From Burkholderiales bacterium (lineage in GTDB: Bacteria; Pseudomonadota; Gammaproteobacteria; Burkholderiales; Burkholderiaceae_C): a DNA stretch of 41,065 bases. Below are positions 1 through 7,188 of the stretch, piece after piece (positions within the stretch are counted from its first letter, which is position 1; every line of letters starts with the position of its first letter). The notes below the pieces were generated by a model. That model saw only the letters and a program-made list of their open reading frames with translations. It had not been told where the DNA came from and made no database searches. The translations under genes and the position numbers were made by a program. The stretch is from assembly GCA_029268225.1 (NCBI GenBank), contig JAJUGJ010000029.1:1-41065 (forward strand), given 5' to 3'.

Positions 1-666
1 GGTCCTCACCACCTGCACTACACGGCTCTGCCTGACTGGACCCAGTCCGTCGGCATGGTGTTCTCGCTGATCCTGTTGGCACCCTCGTGGGGCGGCATGA
101 TCAACGGCATCATGACCCTGTCGGGTGCCTGGTACAAGCTGCGTGATGACGCCATCCTGAAGTTCCTGATCGTGGCCCTGTCGTTCTACGGCATGTCCAC
201 CTTCGAAGGTCCGATGATGTCCATCAAGACCGTGAACTCCCTGTCGCACTACACCGACTGGACCGTGGGTCACGTTCACTCCGGCGCTCTGGGCTGGGTG
301 GGGCTGATCTCGATGGGCTCGCTGTACTACCTGATCCCGCGCATGTTCGGCCGTACCACGATGTACTCCGTCTCGGCCATTTCCGTGCACTTCTGGGCTG
401 CGACCATCGGCATCGTGCTGTACATCGCCGCCATGTGGATCGCCGGCGTGATGCAAGGTCTGATGTGGCGTGCGGTCAATCCGGACGGCACCTTGGTCTA
501 CAGCTTCGTCGAAAGCGTCAAGGCAACCTATCCCTTCTACGTGATCCGCGTCGCGGGCGGCCTGCTCTACCTGGGCGGCATGATCCTGATGCTGTGGAAC
601 ACCGTGATGACGGCCATGGCCGGTCGCGCAGTCAATGCGCCGATCGCTCAGCCCGCTCACGCCTGA
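1..666 (+). CDS. ccoN: cbb3-type cytochrome c oxidase subunit I, 3' part
   Basis: This is the C-terminal part of the catalytic subunit of cbb3 oxidase, the high-affinity terminal oxidase of the inner membrane. The reading frame is open from base 1, so the 5' end lies outside the window. The visible part opens with [13 protein letters not shown], whose paired histidines match two CuB ligands of the family, and later has [10 protein letters not shown] (around bases 265-295), matching the heme b3 and heme b histidines. Several hydrophobic helices follow, and the protein ends in a short Ala-rich tail. The stop is 13 bases before ccoO, so this is the head of the ccoNOQP operon. Any promoter or FNR box in front of ccoN is off the window. 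Identity is secure. Confidence 0.97.
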   Translation, partial: GPHHLHYTALPDWTQSVGMVFSLILLAPSWGGMINGIMTLSGAWYKLRDDAILKFLIVALSFYGMSTFEGPMMSIKTVNSLSHYTDWTVGHVHSGALGWVGLISMGSLYYLIPRMFGRTTMYSVSAISVHFWAATIGIVLYIAAMWIAGVMQGLMWRAVNPDGTLVYSFVESVKATYPFYVIRVAGGLLYLGGMILMLWNTVMTAMAGRAVNAPIAQPAHA

Positions 667-679
667 GGAGAACAAGAAC

Positions 680-1312
680 ATGGCTGACAACAATCACAAG
701 CCCAAGCTCTTCTCCCACGAGAAGATTGAAACCAGCAACTTCCTGATGATCGTGCTGACCTTGCTGGTCGTCTCGGTCGGTGCGCTGGTCGAAATCGTGC
801 CGCTGTACTTCCAGCGTAGCACCACGCAGCCGGTCGATGGCCTCAAGCCTTACACCGCACTGCAGTTGGCTGGTCGTGACGTCTACATCCGTGAGGGTTG
901 CTACAACTGCCACTCGCAGATGATCCGTCCCTTCCGTGCCGAAACCCTGCGCTATGGTCACTACTCCATGGCCGGTGAGTTCGTGTACGACCACCCCTTC
1001 CAGTGGGGCTCCAAGCGGACCGGTCCTGACCTGCACCGCGTGGGTGGCAAGTACTCCGACGAATGGCATGCGGTTCACCTGAACAACCCGCGTGACGTGG
1101 TGCCTGAGTCCAACATGCCGGCTTATCCCTGGTTGGCTCAAGCCAAGCTGGAAGACGGCCCGAAGGTGGCTCCCCGCATGGAAGCCCTGCGCAAGGTCGG
1201 CGTGCCCTACACGGACGCCGAGATCAAGGCAGCTGACGAAGAGGTCAAAGGCAAGACCGAACTCGAAGCCGTGATCGCTTACCTGCAGGTCCTGGGTACC
1301 GCAGTCAAGTAA
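680..1312 (+). CDS. ccoO: cbb3-type cytochrome c oxidase subunit II (monoheme)
   Basis: CcoO is the membrane-anchored monoheme cytochrome c subunit that passes electrons to CcoN. The 210-residue product has an N-terminal anchor helix (about residues 20-42) and one heme c site, CYNCH at residues 74-78, followed by SQMIRPF, which is typical of the family; the [10 protein letters not shown] region supplies the likely axial Met. I chose the ATG at 680 because GAGGAG lies at the right distance before it (665-670) and the protein then begins MADNNHK; a longer open frame upstream overlaps ccoN and lacks homologous character. It sits 13 bases after ccoN and 12 before ccoQ, so it is co-transcribed. 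Confidence 0.97.
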   Translation: MADNNHKPKLFSHEKIETSNFLMIVLTLLVVSVGALVEIVPLYFQRSTTQPVDGLKPYTALQLAGRDVYIREGCYNCHSQMIRPFRAETLRYGHYSMAGEFVYDHPFQWGSKRTGPDLHRVGGKYSDEWHAVHLNNPRDVVPESNMPAYPWLAQAKLEDGPKVAPRMEALRKVGVPYTDAEIKAADEEVKGKTELEAVIAYLQVLGTAVK

Positions 1313-1324
1313 GGAGCGACGCAC

Positions 1325-1462
1325 ATGGACATCATCGTTGCAAGAAGCATTTTCACCGTGGTGTGTCTGTGCGTTTTCGTGGGCATTGCTGTGTGGGCGT
1401 TCTCGCGCCGCAACAAGGCTCAGTTTGAAGAGGCAGGTCGCCTGCCTCTCGCAGAAGATTGA
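1325..1462 (+). CDS. ccoQ: cbb3 oxidase small subunit
   Basis: This short gene encodes 45 residues beginning MDIIVARSIF and ending LPLAED. It has a single hydrophobic helix (about residues 6-27) followed by a charged RRNKAQFEE segment, the usual layout of CcoQ/FixQ, which stabilises the cbb3 complex in the inner membrane. AAGGAG precedes the start at a normal distance, the gene begins 12 bases after ccoO, and it ends 14 bases before ccoP. The position between ccoO and ccoP is what makes the call firm; the sequence alone would be too short to name. Confidence 0.93.
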   Translation: MDIIVARSIFTVVCLCVFVGIAVWAFSRRNKAQFEEAGRLPLAED

Positions 1463-1476
1463 TTGGAGGCTCAGAC

Positions 1477-2412
1477 ATGAGCGACTTCATTTCCAGTGGA
1501 TGGTCCTGGTACGTCATCGGGATCGTTGTGTTCGGCTTGCTCTATTGCGCCTTCGTGCTCATTGGTGCTGCCAAACACAAGGTCATCTATGACGCGCAAG
1601 GCAATGTTGACAAGACCACCGGTCACGTCTGGGACGAAGACCTGCGTGAACTGAACAACCCGCTGCCTCGCTGGTGGTTGTTCCTGTTCATTTTCACGCT
1701 GGTGTTCGCGGTTGGTTACCTGTGGCTGTATCCCGGCCTCGGCGGCGCCAAGGGCAAGCTGAACTGGTCCTCTAAGGGTCAGCTTGAGGCTGAAATCGCC
1801 AAAGCCAAGGTCGAGGAAGAGAAGATCTATGCTGCCTTCCGTCCTGCGGTCGTGGAAGATCTGGCACGTGACCCCAAGGCCATGGCCATCGGCGAGCGCT
1901 TGTTCCTGAACAACTGCGCGGCATGCCACGGCTCTGACGCCAAGGGCTCCAAGGGCTTCCCCAACCTGACCGATACCGATTGGTTGCACGGCGGTTCGCC
2001 TGAGAAGATCAGCGAAACCCTGCATACGGGTCGTCGCGGCATGATGCCTCCCATGGCGGCTGCGGTGGGCGGTCCTGAAGAGGTTCGCCAGGTTGCCAAC
2101 TACGTGCTGAGCCTGTCTGGCAGCGGTCACAACTCGATCCTGGCTGAACTGGGCAAGGACAAGTTCAAGGCTGCTTGTGCCGCCTGCCACGGCGCAGACG
2201 GTAAGGGCATGCAAGCTGTGGGCGCGCCCAACTTGACGGACAAGATCTGGCTGCACGGCTGGGGCGAAGAAGCGATCATCCGCATGATCAACAATGGCAA
2301 GACCAACGTCATGCCAGCTCAAGCGGGTCGTTTGACAGAAGACCAGATCAAGGTGCTCACAGCCTTTGTCTGGGGTCTGTCGCGCCCGACCCAAACGGCT
2401 CAGGCTCAGTAA
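1477..2412 (+). CDS. ccoP: cbb3-type cytochrome c oxidase subunit III (diheme)
   Basis: CcoP is the diheme cytochrome c subunit that receives electrons from soluble cytochrome c. The product has 311 residues, with two N-terminal membrane helices (about 10-32 and 65-86), then two periplasmic cytochrome c domains with CAACH at residues 147-151 and 234-238. Candidate axial methionines are in RRGMMPPM and NVMPAQ. The ATG at 1477 is preferred over an in-frame ATG at 1459 because TTGGAGG sits just before it and the protein then starts MSDFISSGW as in relatives. It is the last structural gene of the oxidase operon; the 136 bases after it hold regulatory sequence for ccoG. Confidence 0.97.
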   Translation: MSDFISSGWSWYVIGIVVFGLLYCAFVLIGAAKHKVIYDAQGNVDKTTGHVWDEDLRELNNPLPRWWLFLFIFTLVFAVGYLWLYPGLGGAKGKLNWSSKGQLEAEIAKAKVEEEKIYAAFRPAVVEDLARDPKAMAIGERLFLNNCAACHGSDAKGSKGFPNLTDTDWLHGGSPEKISETLHTGRRGMMPPMAAAVGGPEEVRQVANYVLSLSGSGHNSILAELGKDKFKAACAACHGADGKGMQAVGAPNLTDKIWLHGWGEEAIIRMINNGKTNVMPAQAGRLTEDQIKVLTAFVWGLSRPTQTAQAQ

Positions 2413-2447
2413 GTCTCGTGTATCCTGATCGGTGTCCAGCGTTCAGC

Positions 2448-2461
2448 TTGATGCCGATCAA
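2448..2461 (+). promoter_or_regulatory. FNR/ANR box upstream of ccoG
   Basis: TTGAT-GCCG-ATCAA matches the FNR half-sites (TTGAT-N4-ATCAA) at all ten defined bases. Its centre (2454.5) is 94.5 bases before the ccoG start. A TSS near 2513, judged from the weak -10 candidate TACCCT at 2501-2506 preceded by TG, would put the box near -59, a class I spacing. An FNR gene lies 2.4 kb downstream in this window. Confidence 0.85.
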
Positions 2462-2498
2462 GAGTCGCAGTAAATTCAGGCGGTGGTGGTTGATGCGT

Positions 2499-2516
2499 GA
2501 TACCCTAAGGGGTATC
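2499..2516. promoter_or_regulatory. Perfect inverted repeat before ccoG, possible operator
   Basis: GATACCC-TAAG-GGGTATC has two perfect seven-base arms around a four-base centre. It overlaps the place where the -10 or start point of a ccoG promoter would lie. The ATACCC/GGGTAT arms resemble operators of CsoR/RcnR-family metal and sulfide repressors as I recall them. No such regulator gene is in the window, so the role is open. It could also act as a short RNA hairpin. Confidence 0.5.
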
Positions 2517-2548
2517 TGGCTCAGCCCCTCCGCTTTTTCATTTGCGCC

Positions 2549-4042
2549 ATGACAGACCAACAAAAATCCCCCGAAGCGCCCGCACGCGTGATACCCATCA
2601 AGGCCGAAGAGGCCACCACTGATGCTGCAAAGGCGGCGCGTCGCGAAGAAATTGTGTCGCTCTATAAAAAGAGCGAAAAAATCTATGCCCGTGAGGTGAC
2701 CGGTTGGTTTACCAACTGGCGCTGGGTCATGGTGTGGGTCACCCAGTTGGTCTTCTACGTGACGCCATGGCTGTACTGGAATGATCGTCAGGCCGTCCTC
2801 TTCGATCTGGGGGCCCGGCGCTTTTATTTGTTCAACCTGGTGCTGTACCCGCAGGACTTGGTTTACCTGACGGCCCTGCTTGTCATCTCGGCCTACGGTC
2901 TGTTTCTTTTCACCACAGTGGCTGGTCGCTTGTGGTGTGGGTATGCCTGCCCACAATCGGTCTACACCGAAATGTTCATGTGGATTGAACACAAGATTGA
3001 GGGCAGTCGTGCCAAGCGCATGAAGATGGACAAGTCGCCCATGACGGCCGAGAAGTTCGCACGCAAAGCTGCCAAGCACGGGGCTTGGATTGCGTTGGCC
3101 TTGTGGACGGGTTACACCTTCGTGGGTTACTTTTCACCCATCCGTGAACTCTGGCAGTCGGTGATTTCTTTTGGGCTCGGACCCTGGGAAACTTTCTGGA
3201 TTTTGTTCTACGGCTTTGCAACTTATGGCAACGCCGGGTTCATGCGTGAGCAGGTCTGCAAGTACATGTGTCCGTATGCGCGTTTCCAGAGCGCCATGTT
3301 CGACCGTGACACCTTGATCATCAGCTATGACGAGAAGCGTGGTGAGCCGCGCGGGGCCCGTTCGCGAAAGGCCAGTGCACAGGCCATGGGGCAGGGCGAT
3401 TGCATCGACTGCACGCTGTGTGTTCAGGTCTGCCCGACGGGCATCGACATCCGCAAGGGCCTGCAGTACGAGTGCATTGGTTGTGCGGCCTGTATCGACG
3501 TTTGCGACGGCGTGATGGACAAGATGGGGACGCCACGCGGCCTCATCCGCTACTCGACTCAGAACGCGATGGAGAAGGGTTGGGGTCGAAGCGAAATGTG
3601 GGGACGCGTCACCCGTCCGCGCGTTCTTTTGTACACCGGTATCCTGATTTTGGTATTGGCGGCGTTTGCGACCAGTCTGTACAGTCGCCCCCCATTCCGG
3701 GTCGACATCGTGCGTGACCGTGGTGCACTGGCGCGTGTGGTTGATGAGGGCTACATCGAAAACGTTTACCGTGTGCAACTCATGAATGCCAGCGAGCGCG
3801 TCCAGCGCTATCGCATCGGTGTTGAGCAACTCAGTCAGGCCAAGGTTCAGGGTGGTGAGAACATCACTCTGGGCCCCGCCGAGGCTCGCTGGGTTCCGGT
3901 CGCGGTGCGGATTCCGCCTGAAGTGGGTGCGCGCATGGGCTCCGGTGCCACCGGCGTCACCATCTTGGTCGAGCAGTTGCGTCAGGGTGAGATGGCCCAG
4001 GTCGATGTGCGCGAGAAGACCACCTTCATGGTGCCGCGCTGA
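2549..4042 (+). CDS. ccoG: Cytochrome c oxidase accessory protein CcoG (RdxA/FixG)
   Basis: CcoG is a membrane iron-sulfur protein needed for cbb3 oxidase assembly; the family is known to reduce Cu(II) to Cu(I) for the CuB site. The 497-residue product has several membrane helices (about 60-80, 100-122, and further ones to about 225), a CGYACP motif at 130-135, KYMCPYARFQ, and two 4Fe-4S cluster motifs CIDCTLCVQVCP and CIGCAACIDVCD. After a last helix (VLLYTGILILVLAAFA) it ends in an Ig-like periplasmic domain of about 120 residues, the usual FixG C-terminus. It follows ccoP with its own regulatory region, including a perfect FNR box, so it is probably transcribed both with and apart from ccoNOQP. 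Confidence 0.96.
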   Translation: MTDQQKSPEAPARVIPIKAEEATTDAAKAARREEIVSLYKKSEKIYAREVTGWFTNWRWVMVWVTQLVFYVTPWLYWNDRQAVLFDLGARRFYLFNLVLYPQDLVYLTALLVISAYGLFLFTTVAGRLWCGYACPQSVYTEMFMWIEHKIEGSRAKRMKMDKSPMTAEKFARKAAKHGAWIALALWTGYTFVGYFSPIRELWQSVISFGLGPWETFWILFYGFATYGNAGFMREQVCKYMCPYARFQSAMFDRDTLIISYDEKRGEPRGARSRKASAQAMGQGDCIDCTLCVQVCPTGIDIRKGLQYECIGCAACIDVCDGVMDKMGTPRGLIRYSTQNAMEKGWGRSEMWGRVTRPRVLLYTGILILVLAAFATSLYSRPPFRVDIVRDRGALARVVDEGYIENVYRVQLMNASERVQRYRIGVEQLSQAKVQGGENITLGPAEARWVPVAVRIPPEVGARMGSGATGVTILVEQLRQGEMAQVDVREKTTFMVPR

Positions 4043-4066
4043 CCTCTACTTTGATTTGGACAAAAC

Positions 4067-4327
4067 ATGACTCAGTCAGTGACCCCATCCAGTTCCTCCA
4101 ACCCGGTGGACAACCCACCTTGGTACCGTCTGCCCATTGTCTGGATGGTCATTGGCGGGCCCGCGATTGTGGTGGTTGCCTCCTTGATCACGGTGGGGGT
4201 TGCCGTCAAGAATGTTGATCCCGTGTTGGATACCACCGCTACGCCCACCCAGAAGGAGGCGCCAGCCTCCAAGGCGCGTAACCATGCCAACGAGGACGCG
4301 ACGCCTACGGCCCCTGCCGAGCGATGA
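4067..4327 (+). CDS. Small FixH-like membrane protein
   Basis: An 86-residue protein with one membrane helix (about residues 22-50) preceded by NPPWYRLPIVWMVIGGP. The aromatic-proline pattern before the helix resembles the N-terminus of FixH/CcoH, the cbb3 assembly factor that often follows ccoG, but the periplasmic domain of full FixH is missing: only a low-complexity Ala/Thr/Pro tail of some 35 residues follows. It starts 24 bases after ccoG and is probably in the same transcript. Function in cbb3 assembly is inferred from position and the short motif; it may be a reduced FixH. Confidence 0.7.
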   Translation: MTQSVTPSSSSNPVDNPPWYRLPIVWMVIGGPAIVVVASLITVGVAVKNVDPVLDTTATPTQKEAPASKARNHANEDATPTAPAER

Positions 4328-4371
4328 GGCTTGCTGCGAAAGCCTAGGGTTTCCTCTGCTGAAGGATGGCG

Positions 4372-4397
4372 CTCACAGGAGGAACATGACCTGTGAG
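4372..4397 (+). repeat. Hairpin between the FixH-like gene and the next gene
   Basis: CTCACAGG at 4372-4379 and CCTGTGAG at 4390-4397 are perfect eight-base arms around a ten-base loop. The stem and loop contain AGGAGGA and an ATG. No T-run follows, so it is not a standard terminator. It may slow RNA decay or separate expression of the two flanking genes. Confidence 0.45.
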
Positions 4398-4420
4398 TCC
4401 CATTCATCAAGGAGAAGGGC

Positions 4421-4723
4421 ATGTCGCAGCAATCACTTCGTTTCGCGCAGGTTCTCTGGCCCGCTTTTCTCATGGCGGGCGTCCTCGAAATGGTGGTCTT
4501 CAGCGTGCTGGACCCCTCTGCGCTCAGTTTTGGCGACTGGCATCCCGAGTCAGTGACCATTTACAGCTTGGCCTTCTTTGTTTTTTGGGCCTTGATCGCC
4601 GCGGCCTCTGCTGCGTCTCAGTGGATGGCCGGTTCGGTTCCGCCGGATGCCGCGGCGTCCGCTGGTCAGTCTGGTCAGGTTCGTCGGCGTCGCACGCGCC
4701 ATGGCACGGCACAGCACGTTTGA
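4421..4723 (+). CDS. Small two-helix membrane protein, unknown function
   Basis: A 100-residue protein beginning MSQQSLRFAQVLWPAFLMAG. Two hydrophobic segments are visible (about residues 9-30 and 46-68), joined by a short loop, followed by a polar tail ending in an Arg-rich stretch. The start has a strong ribosome site, AAGGAGAAGGGC, directly before it, which supports a real gene. I do not recognise a named family; proteins of this shape occur near cbb3 genes in Comamonadaceae as far as I recall. It lies at the end of the ccoG cluster and faces fnr. Confidence 0.72.
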   Translation: MSQQSLRFAQVLWPAFLMAGVLEMVVFSVLDPSALSFGDWHPESVTIYSLAFFVFWALIAAASAASQWMAGSVPPDAAASAGQSGQVRRRRTRHGTAQHV

Positions 4724-4733
4724 GCGTGACGTC

Positions 4734-4757
4734 AAAAAGCCCGCTTGCCGCGGGCTT
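4734..4757 (-). terminator. Intrinsic terminator of fnr
   Basis: AAGCCCGC at 4737-4744 and GCGGGCTT at 4750-4757 form an eight-base stem. Read on the minus strand, the stem is followed by a run of T (AAAAA at 4734-4738 on the plus strand), which suits fnr ending at 4809. The plus-strand gene ending at 4723 may use the same stem, but with no U-tract. Confidence 0.8.
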
Positions 4758-4808
4758 CAGGATACGTTGAAGACCCCCATACCGCTGAAGCGGTTGAGGT
4801 GAAGGCGA

Positions 4809-5636
4809 TCAACCCTTGACGTTGTTCACCAAGGCGCGCAGGCCGGCCTCGTTGGTGATGCGGATGTCACGCTGCTTCACTTCCAGCAAGCCTTCATCCT
4901 GAAATTTTGAGAATGTTCGGCTGACGGTTTCAAGTTTCAGACCGAGGTAGCTGCCAATCTCTTCGCGTGTCATGCGCAGCACGAGTGCAGACGCCGAGAA
5001 ACCACGGGCGTGCAAGCGCTGCGTCAGGTTGAGCAGAAAGGCAGCGAGGCGTTCTTCCGCACGCATGCTGCCCAGGAGCAGCATCACGCCGTGATCACGC
5101 ACGATCTCGCGACTCATGATCTTGTGGAATTGATGCTGCAAGTCGGAGAACTCGCGTGACAACTCCTCCAACTGTCCATATGGGATGACACAAACCTGCG
5201 AGTCTTCCAACGCGATGGCATCACAAGCGTGTCGATCGGTGCTGATGCCGTCCAGGCCCAGCAACTCGCCAGCCATTTGAAAGCCAGTGACCTGATCTCG
5301 CCCGTCTTCGGACGAAACGCGGGTTTTGAAGAAACCTGTACGGACTGCATACACCGAGCGGAATGGGTCGCCGGTGTGGAAGAGGGCGTCTCCCCGTTTC
5401 ACCGTGCGTCGCGTGGCCACCAAGGTGTCGAGGTGGCTCAGTTGAGGTTGGGTGAGCCCCACAGGCAAACACAACTCCCGCAGGTTGCAGCTGGAACATG
5501 CCACCTTGAAGGCATCGAGCTTCACCCCGCCACACGATGAGTGGGCGTCGGTGCCATCGCCTTGGTTGCCTTGAGGCTGATTCGAAGTGGCGCTGATGCC
5601 GGTGACGTCGGTGATGGGAAAAATACTGTTCAACAT
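4809..5636 (-). CDS. fnr: Oxygen-sensing Crp/Fnr-family regulator
   Basis: This is a global regulator of the FNR type (FnrL/ANR), active without oxygen when it holds a 4Fe-4S cluster. In the 275-residue product the cluster cysteines are C47, C50 and C56 (ACSSCNLRELC) plus C138 (RHACDAIA), the same arrangement as in E. coli FNR. A cyclic-nucleotide-like beta-roll and dimer helix follow, and a helix-turn-helix near 222-245 contains ETVSR (E236, S239, R240), the residues that read TTGAT. The ATG at 5636 is chosen because GAGG lies eight bases before it; an upstream TTG at 5648 is less likely. It is divergent from hemN and shares a control region with an FNR box. It probably controls ccoG, hemN and itself. 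Confidence 0.95.
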   Translation of the reverse strand: MLNSIFPITDVTGISATSNQPQGNQGDGTDAHSSCGGVKLDAFKVACSSCNLRELCLPVGLTQPQLSHLDTLVATRRTVKRGDALFHTGDPFRSVYAVRTGFFKTRVSSEDGRDQVTGFQMAGELLGLDGISTDRHACDAIALEDSQVCVIPYGQLEELSREFSDLQHQFHKIMSREIVRDHGVMLLLGSMRAEERLAAFLLNLTQRLHARGFSASALVLRMTREEIGSYLGLKLETVSRTFSKFQDEGLLEVKQRDIRITNEAGLRALVNNVKG

Positions 5637-5658
5637 GAGAAACCTCAAAGCGTGCCCG

Positions 5659-5664
5659 ATTGTT
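5659..5664 (-). promoter_or_regulatory. Candidate -10 element of fnr
   Basis: On the minus strand AACAAT (4 of 6 matches to TATAAT) lies here. The implied start point near 5652 puts the FNR box at 5686-5699 at about -41, the class II activator spacing, and gives a leader of some 16 bases with GAGG before the ATG. No -35 hexamer is needed or seen. Confidence 0.45.
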
Positions 5665-5685
5665 GCCTCAACGACGGCTGAGTAC

Positions 5686-5699
5686 TTGAGTTAAATCAA
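5686..5699. promoter_or_regulatory. FNR box in the fnr/hemN divergent region
   Basis: TTGAG-TTAA-ATCAA matches the FNR consensus at nine of ten defined bases. Centre 5692.5. It lies 41.5 bases before the hemN ATG and about 40 bases from the likely fnr start point, so it could serve autoregulation of fnr, activation of hemN, or both. Confidence 0.75.
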
Positions 5700-5733
5700 C
5701 CCTGATGCCCATGAGTTTGGCACAGTCGCTCAC

Positions 5734-7161
5734 ATGAGCGAACCTGTCCTGATTCCCGCTGCCACCAGCGCCCCCGTTGTGTCACGCGACATGCTGTCGC
5801 GGCTGGATGTCAACGGCCCGCGGTACACCTCTTATCCGACCGCGGATCGGTTTGTGGAGGCTTATGGCCCGACACACTACCGGCAGGCATTGCAGCAACG
5901 AGCTGCGGGTGGCGGCGTCATCGGCGGCGCGGCCACGCCGTTGTCAGTGTACGTGCACATTCCGTTTTGCGAGTCGGTTTGCTACTACTGTGCCTGTAAC
6001 AAGGTCATCACCAAGCACCACGAGCGCGCGACCGAGTATCTGGCTGCCCTGCGAACAGAAATCGAGCTGGTGAGCGGACAGCTCGGCGGTGCACAGCCGC
6101 TGTCCCAATTGCACTTTGGCGGCGGCAGCCCCACCTTCCTCTCGGATGACGAACTGGATGGCTTGATGGCGACATTGCGTCGCGCGTTTCGCTTTGTGGA
6201 TGGTGGGGAGTACGCGATCGAGGTGGATCCGCGCACCATTGACGCCGCTCGCCTGAAGCGACTGGCTGCCATGGGATTCAATCGTCTCAGCTTTGGTGTG
6301 CAGGACTTTGATCCACAGGTTCAGCAAGCCGTGCATCGCGTGCAGCCCTTTGAGCAGGTCGCCGAGCTCATGAAAGTGGCCCGCGACGAGGGGTTCATGT
6401 CCATCAACATGGATTTGATTTACGGCCTGCCTAAGCAGACGCCCGAAAGTTTCCAGCGCACCCTCCAGCAGGTCAGCTCGCTCAAACCTGACCGCATTGC
6501 GTTGTATGCCTATGCGCATCTCCCGCAGCGGTTCAAGCCTCAGCGCCGCATTCATGCGGCCGATCTGCCCAAGGCTGAGGACAAGATTGGGATGCTGTCC
6601 AGCGCCATCGAAGCTTTTGGCTCGGCGGGGTATGACTACATTGGTATGGACCATTTCGCGCTGCATCACGACAGCCTTGCGGTCGCCAAGCGCCAAGGCC
6701 GACTGCACCGGAACTTCCAGGGGTACAGCACCCACCCGGACAGCGATCTGGTCGGACTGGGGGTGTCTGCGATTGGCAAGGTCGGCGCTCACTATTGCCA
6801 GAACGCCAAGACGCTCGATGAGTACTACGACGCCTTGCGAAATGGCGAGTTCCCGATCGTTCGGGGTCTGCACCTCTCGCGCGATGACTTGGTCAGACGC
6901 GCCGTCATCATGGCCTTGATGTGTCAGGGGCGTGTCGATTTTGAATCCATTGAGCTGGCCTACCTGATCGATTTCAAGCAATACTTCGAGGCTGAGTTGC
7001 GCTTGCTGGATCCACTCGTCGAGTCGGGGCTGGTGCAAATGGAGTCTGACGGTGTTCGCGTTACGCCCTTGGGGTGGTACTTCGTTCGGGCGGTGGGCAT
7101 GGTCTTCGACCGCTATATCCAAGCCGACAAGACCTTGGAGCGCTTCTCGCGCATCATTTGA
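5734..7161 (+). CDS. hemN: Oxygen-independent coproporphyrinogen III oxidase
   Basis: HemN is a cytoplasmic radical-SAM enzyme that converts coproporphyrinogen III to protoporphyrinogen IX when oxygen is scarce, feeding heme to the cbb3 oxidase encoded next door. The 475-residue product has the true HemN N-terminus (GPRYTSYPTADRF, residues 28-40), which separates it from HemW, and the cluster motif CESVCYYCAC (C79, C83, C86, C88). GGGSPTFL and the NMDLIYGLP motif are also present. The ATG at 5734 has no clear Shine-Dalgarno sequence; an FNR box is centred 41.5 bases upstream. Slightly longer than E. coli HemN (457), mostly by a Gly/Ala-rich insertion near residues 56-68. Confidence 0.96.
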   Translation: MSEPVLIPAATSAPVVSRDMLSRLDVNGPRYTSYPTADRFVEAYGPTHYRQALQQRAAGGGVIGGAATPLSVYVHIPFCESVCYYCACNKVITKHHERATEYLAALRTEIELVSGQLGGAQPLSQLHFGGGSPTFLSDDELDGLMATLRRAFRFVDGGEYAIEVDPRTIDAARLKRLAAMGFNRLSFGVQDFDPQVQQAVHRVQPFEQVAELMKVARDEGFMSINMDLIYGLPKQTPESFQRTLQQVSSLKPDRIALYAYAHLPQRFKPQRRIHAADLPKAEDKIGMLSSAIEAFGSAGYDYIGMDHFALHHDSLAVAKRQGRLHRNFQGYSTHPDSDLVGLGVSAIGKVGAHYCQNAKTLDEYYDALRNGEFPIVRGLHLSRDDLVRRAVIMALMCQGRVDFESIELAYLIDFKQYFEAELRLLDPLVESGLVQMESDGVRVTPLGWYFVRAVGMVFDRYIQADKTLERFSRII

Positions 7162-7188
7162 GTTCGCCGTTGCAAGCGGGGGGCGCTC

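Noticed and set aside
4200..4556. 118-codon plus frame crossing the FixH-like and small membrane genes, with AGGAGGA-ATG at 4386
   Set aside because: Overlaps two better-supported genes out of frame and gives an Arg/Ser/Trp-rich product; the ATG sits in a hairpin.
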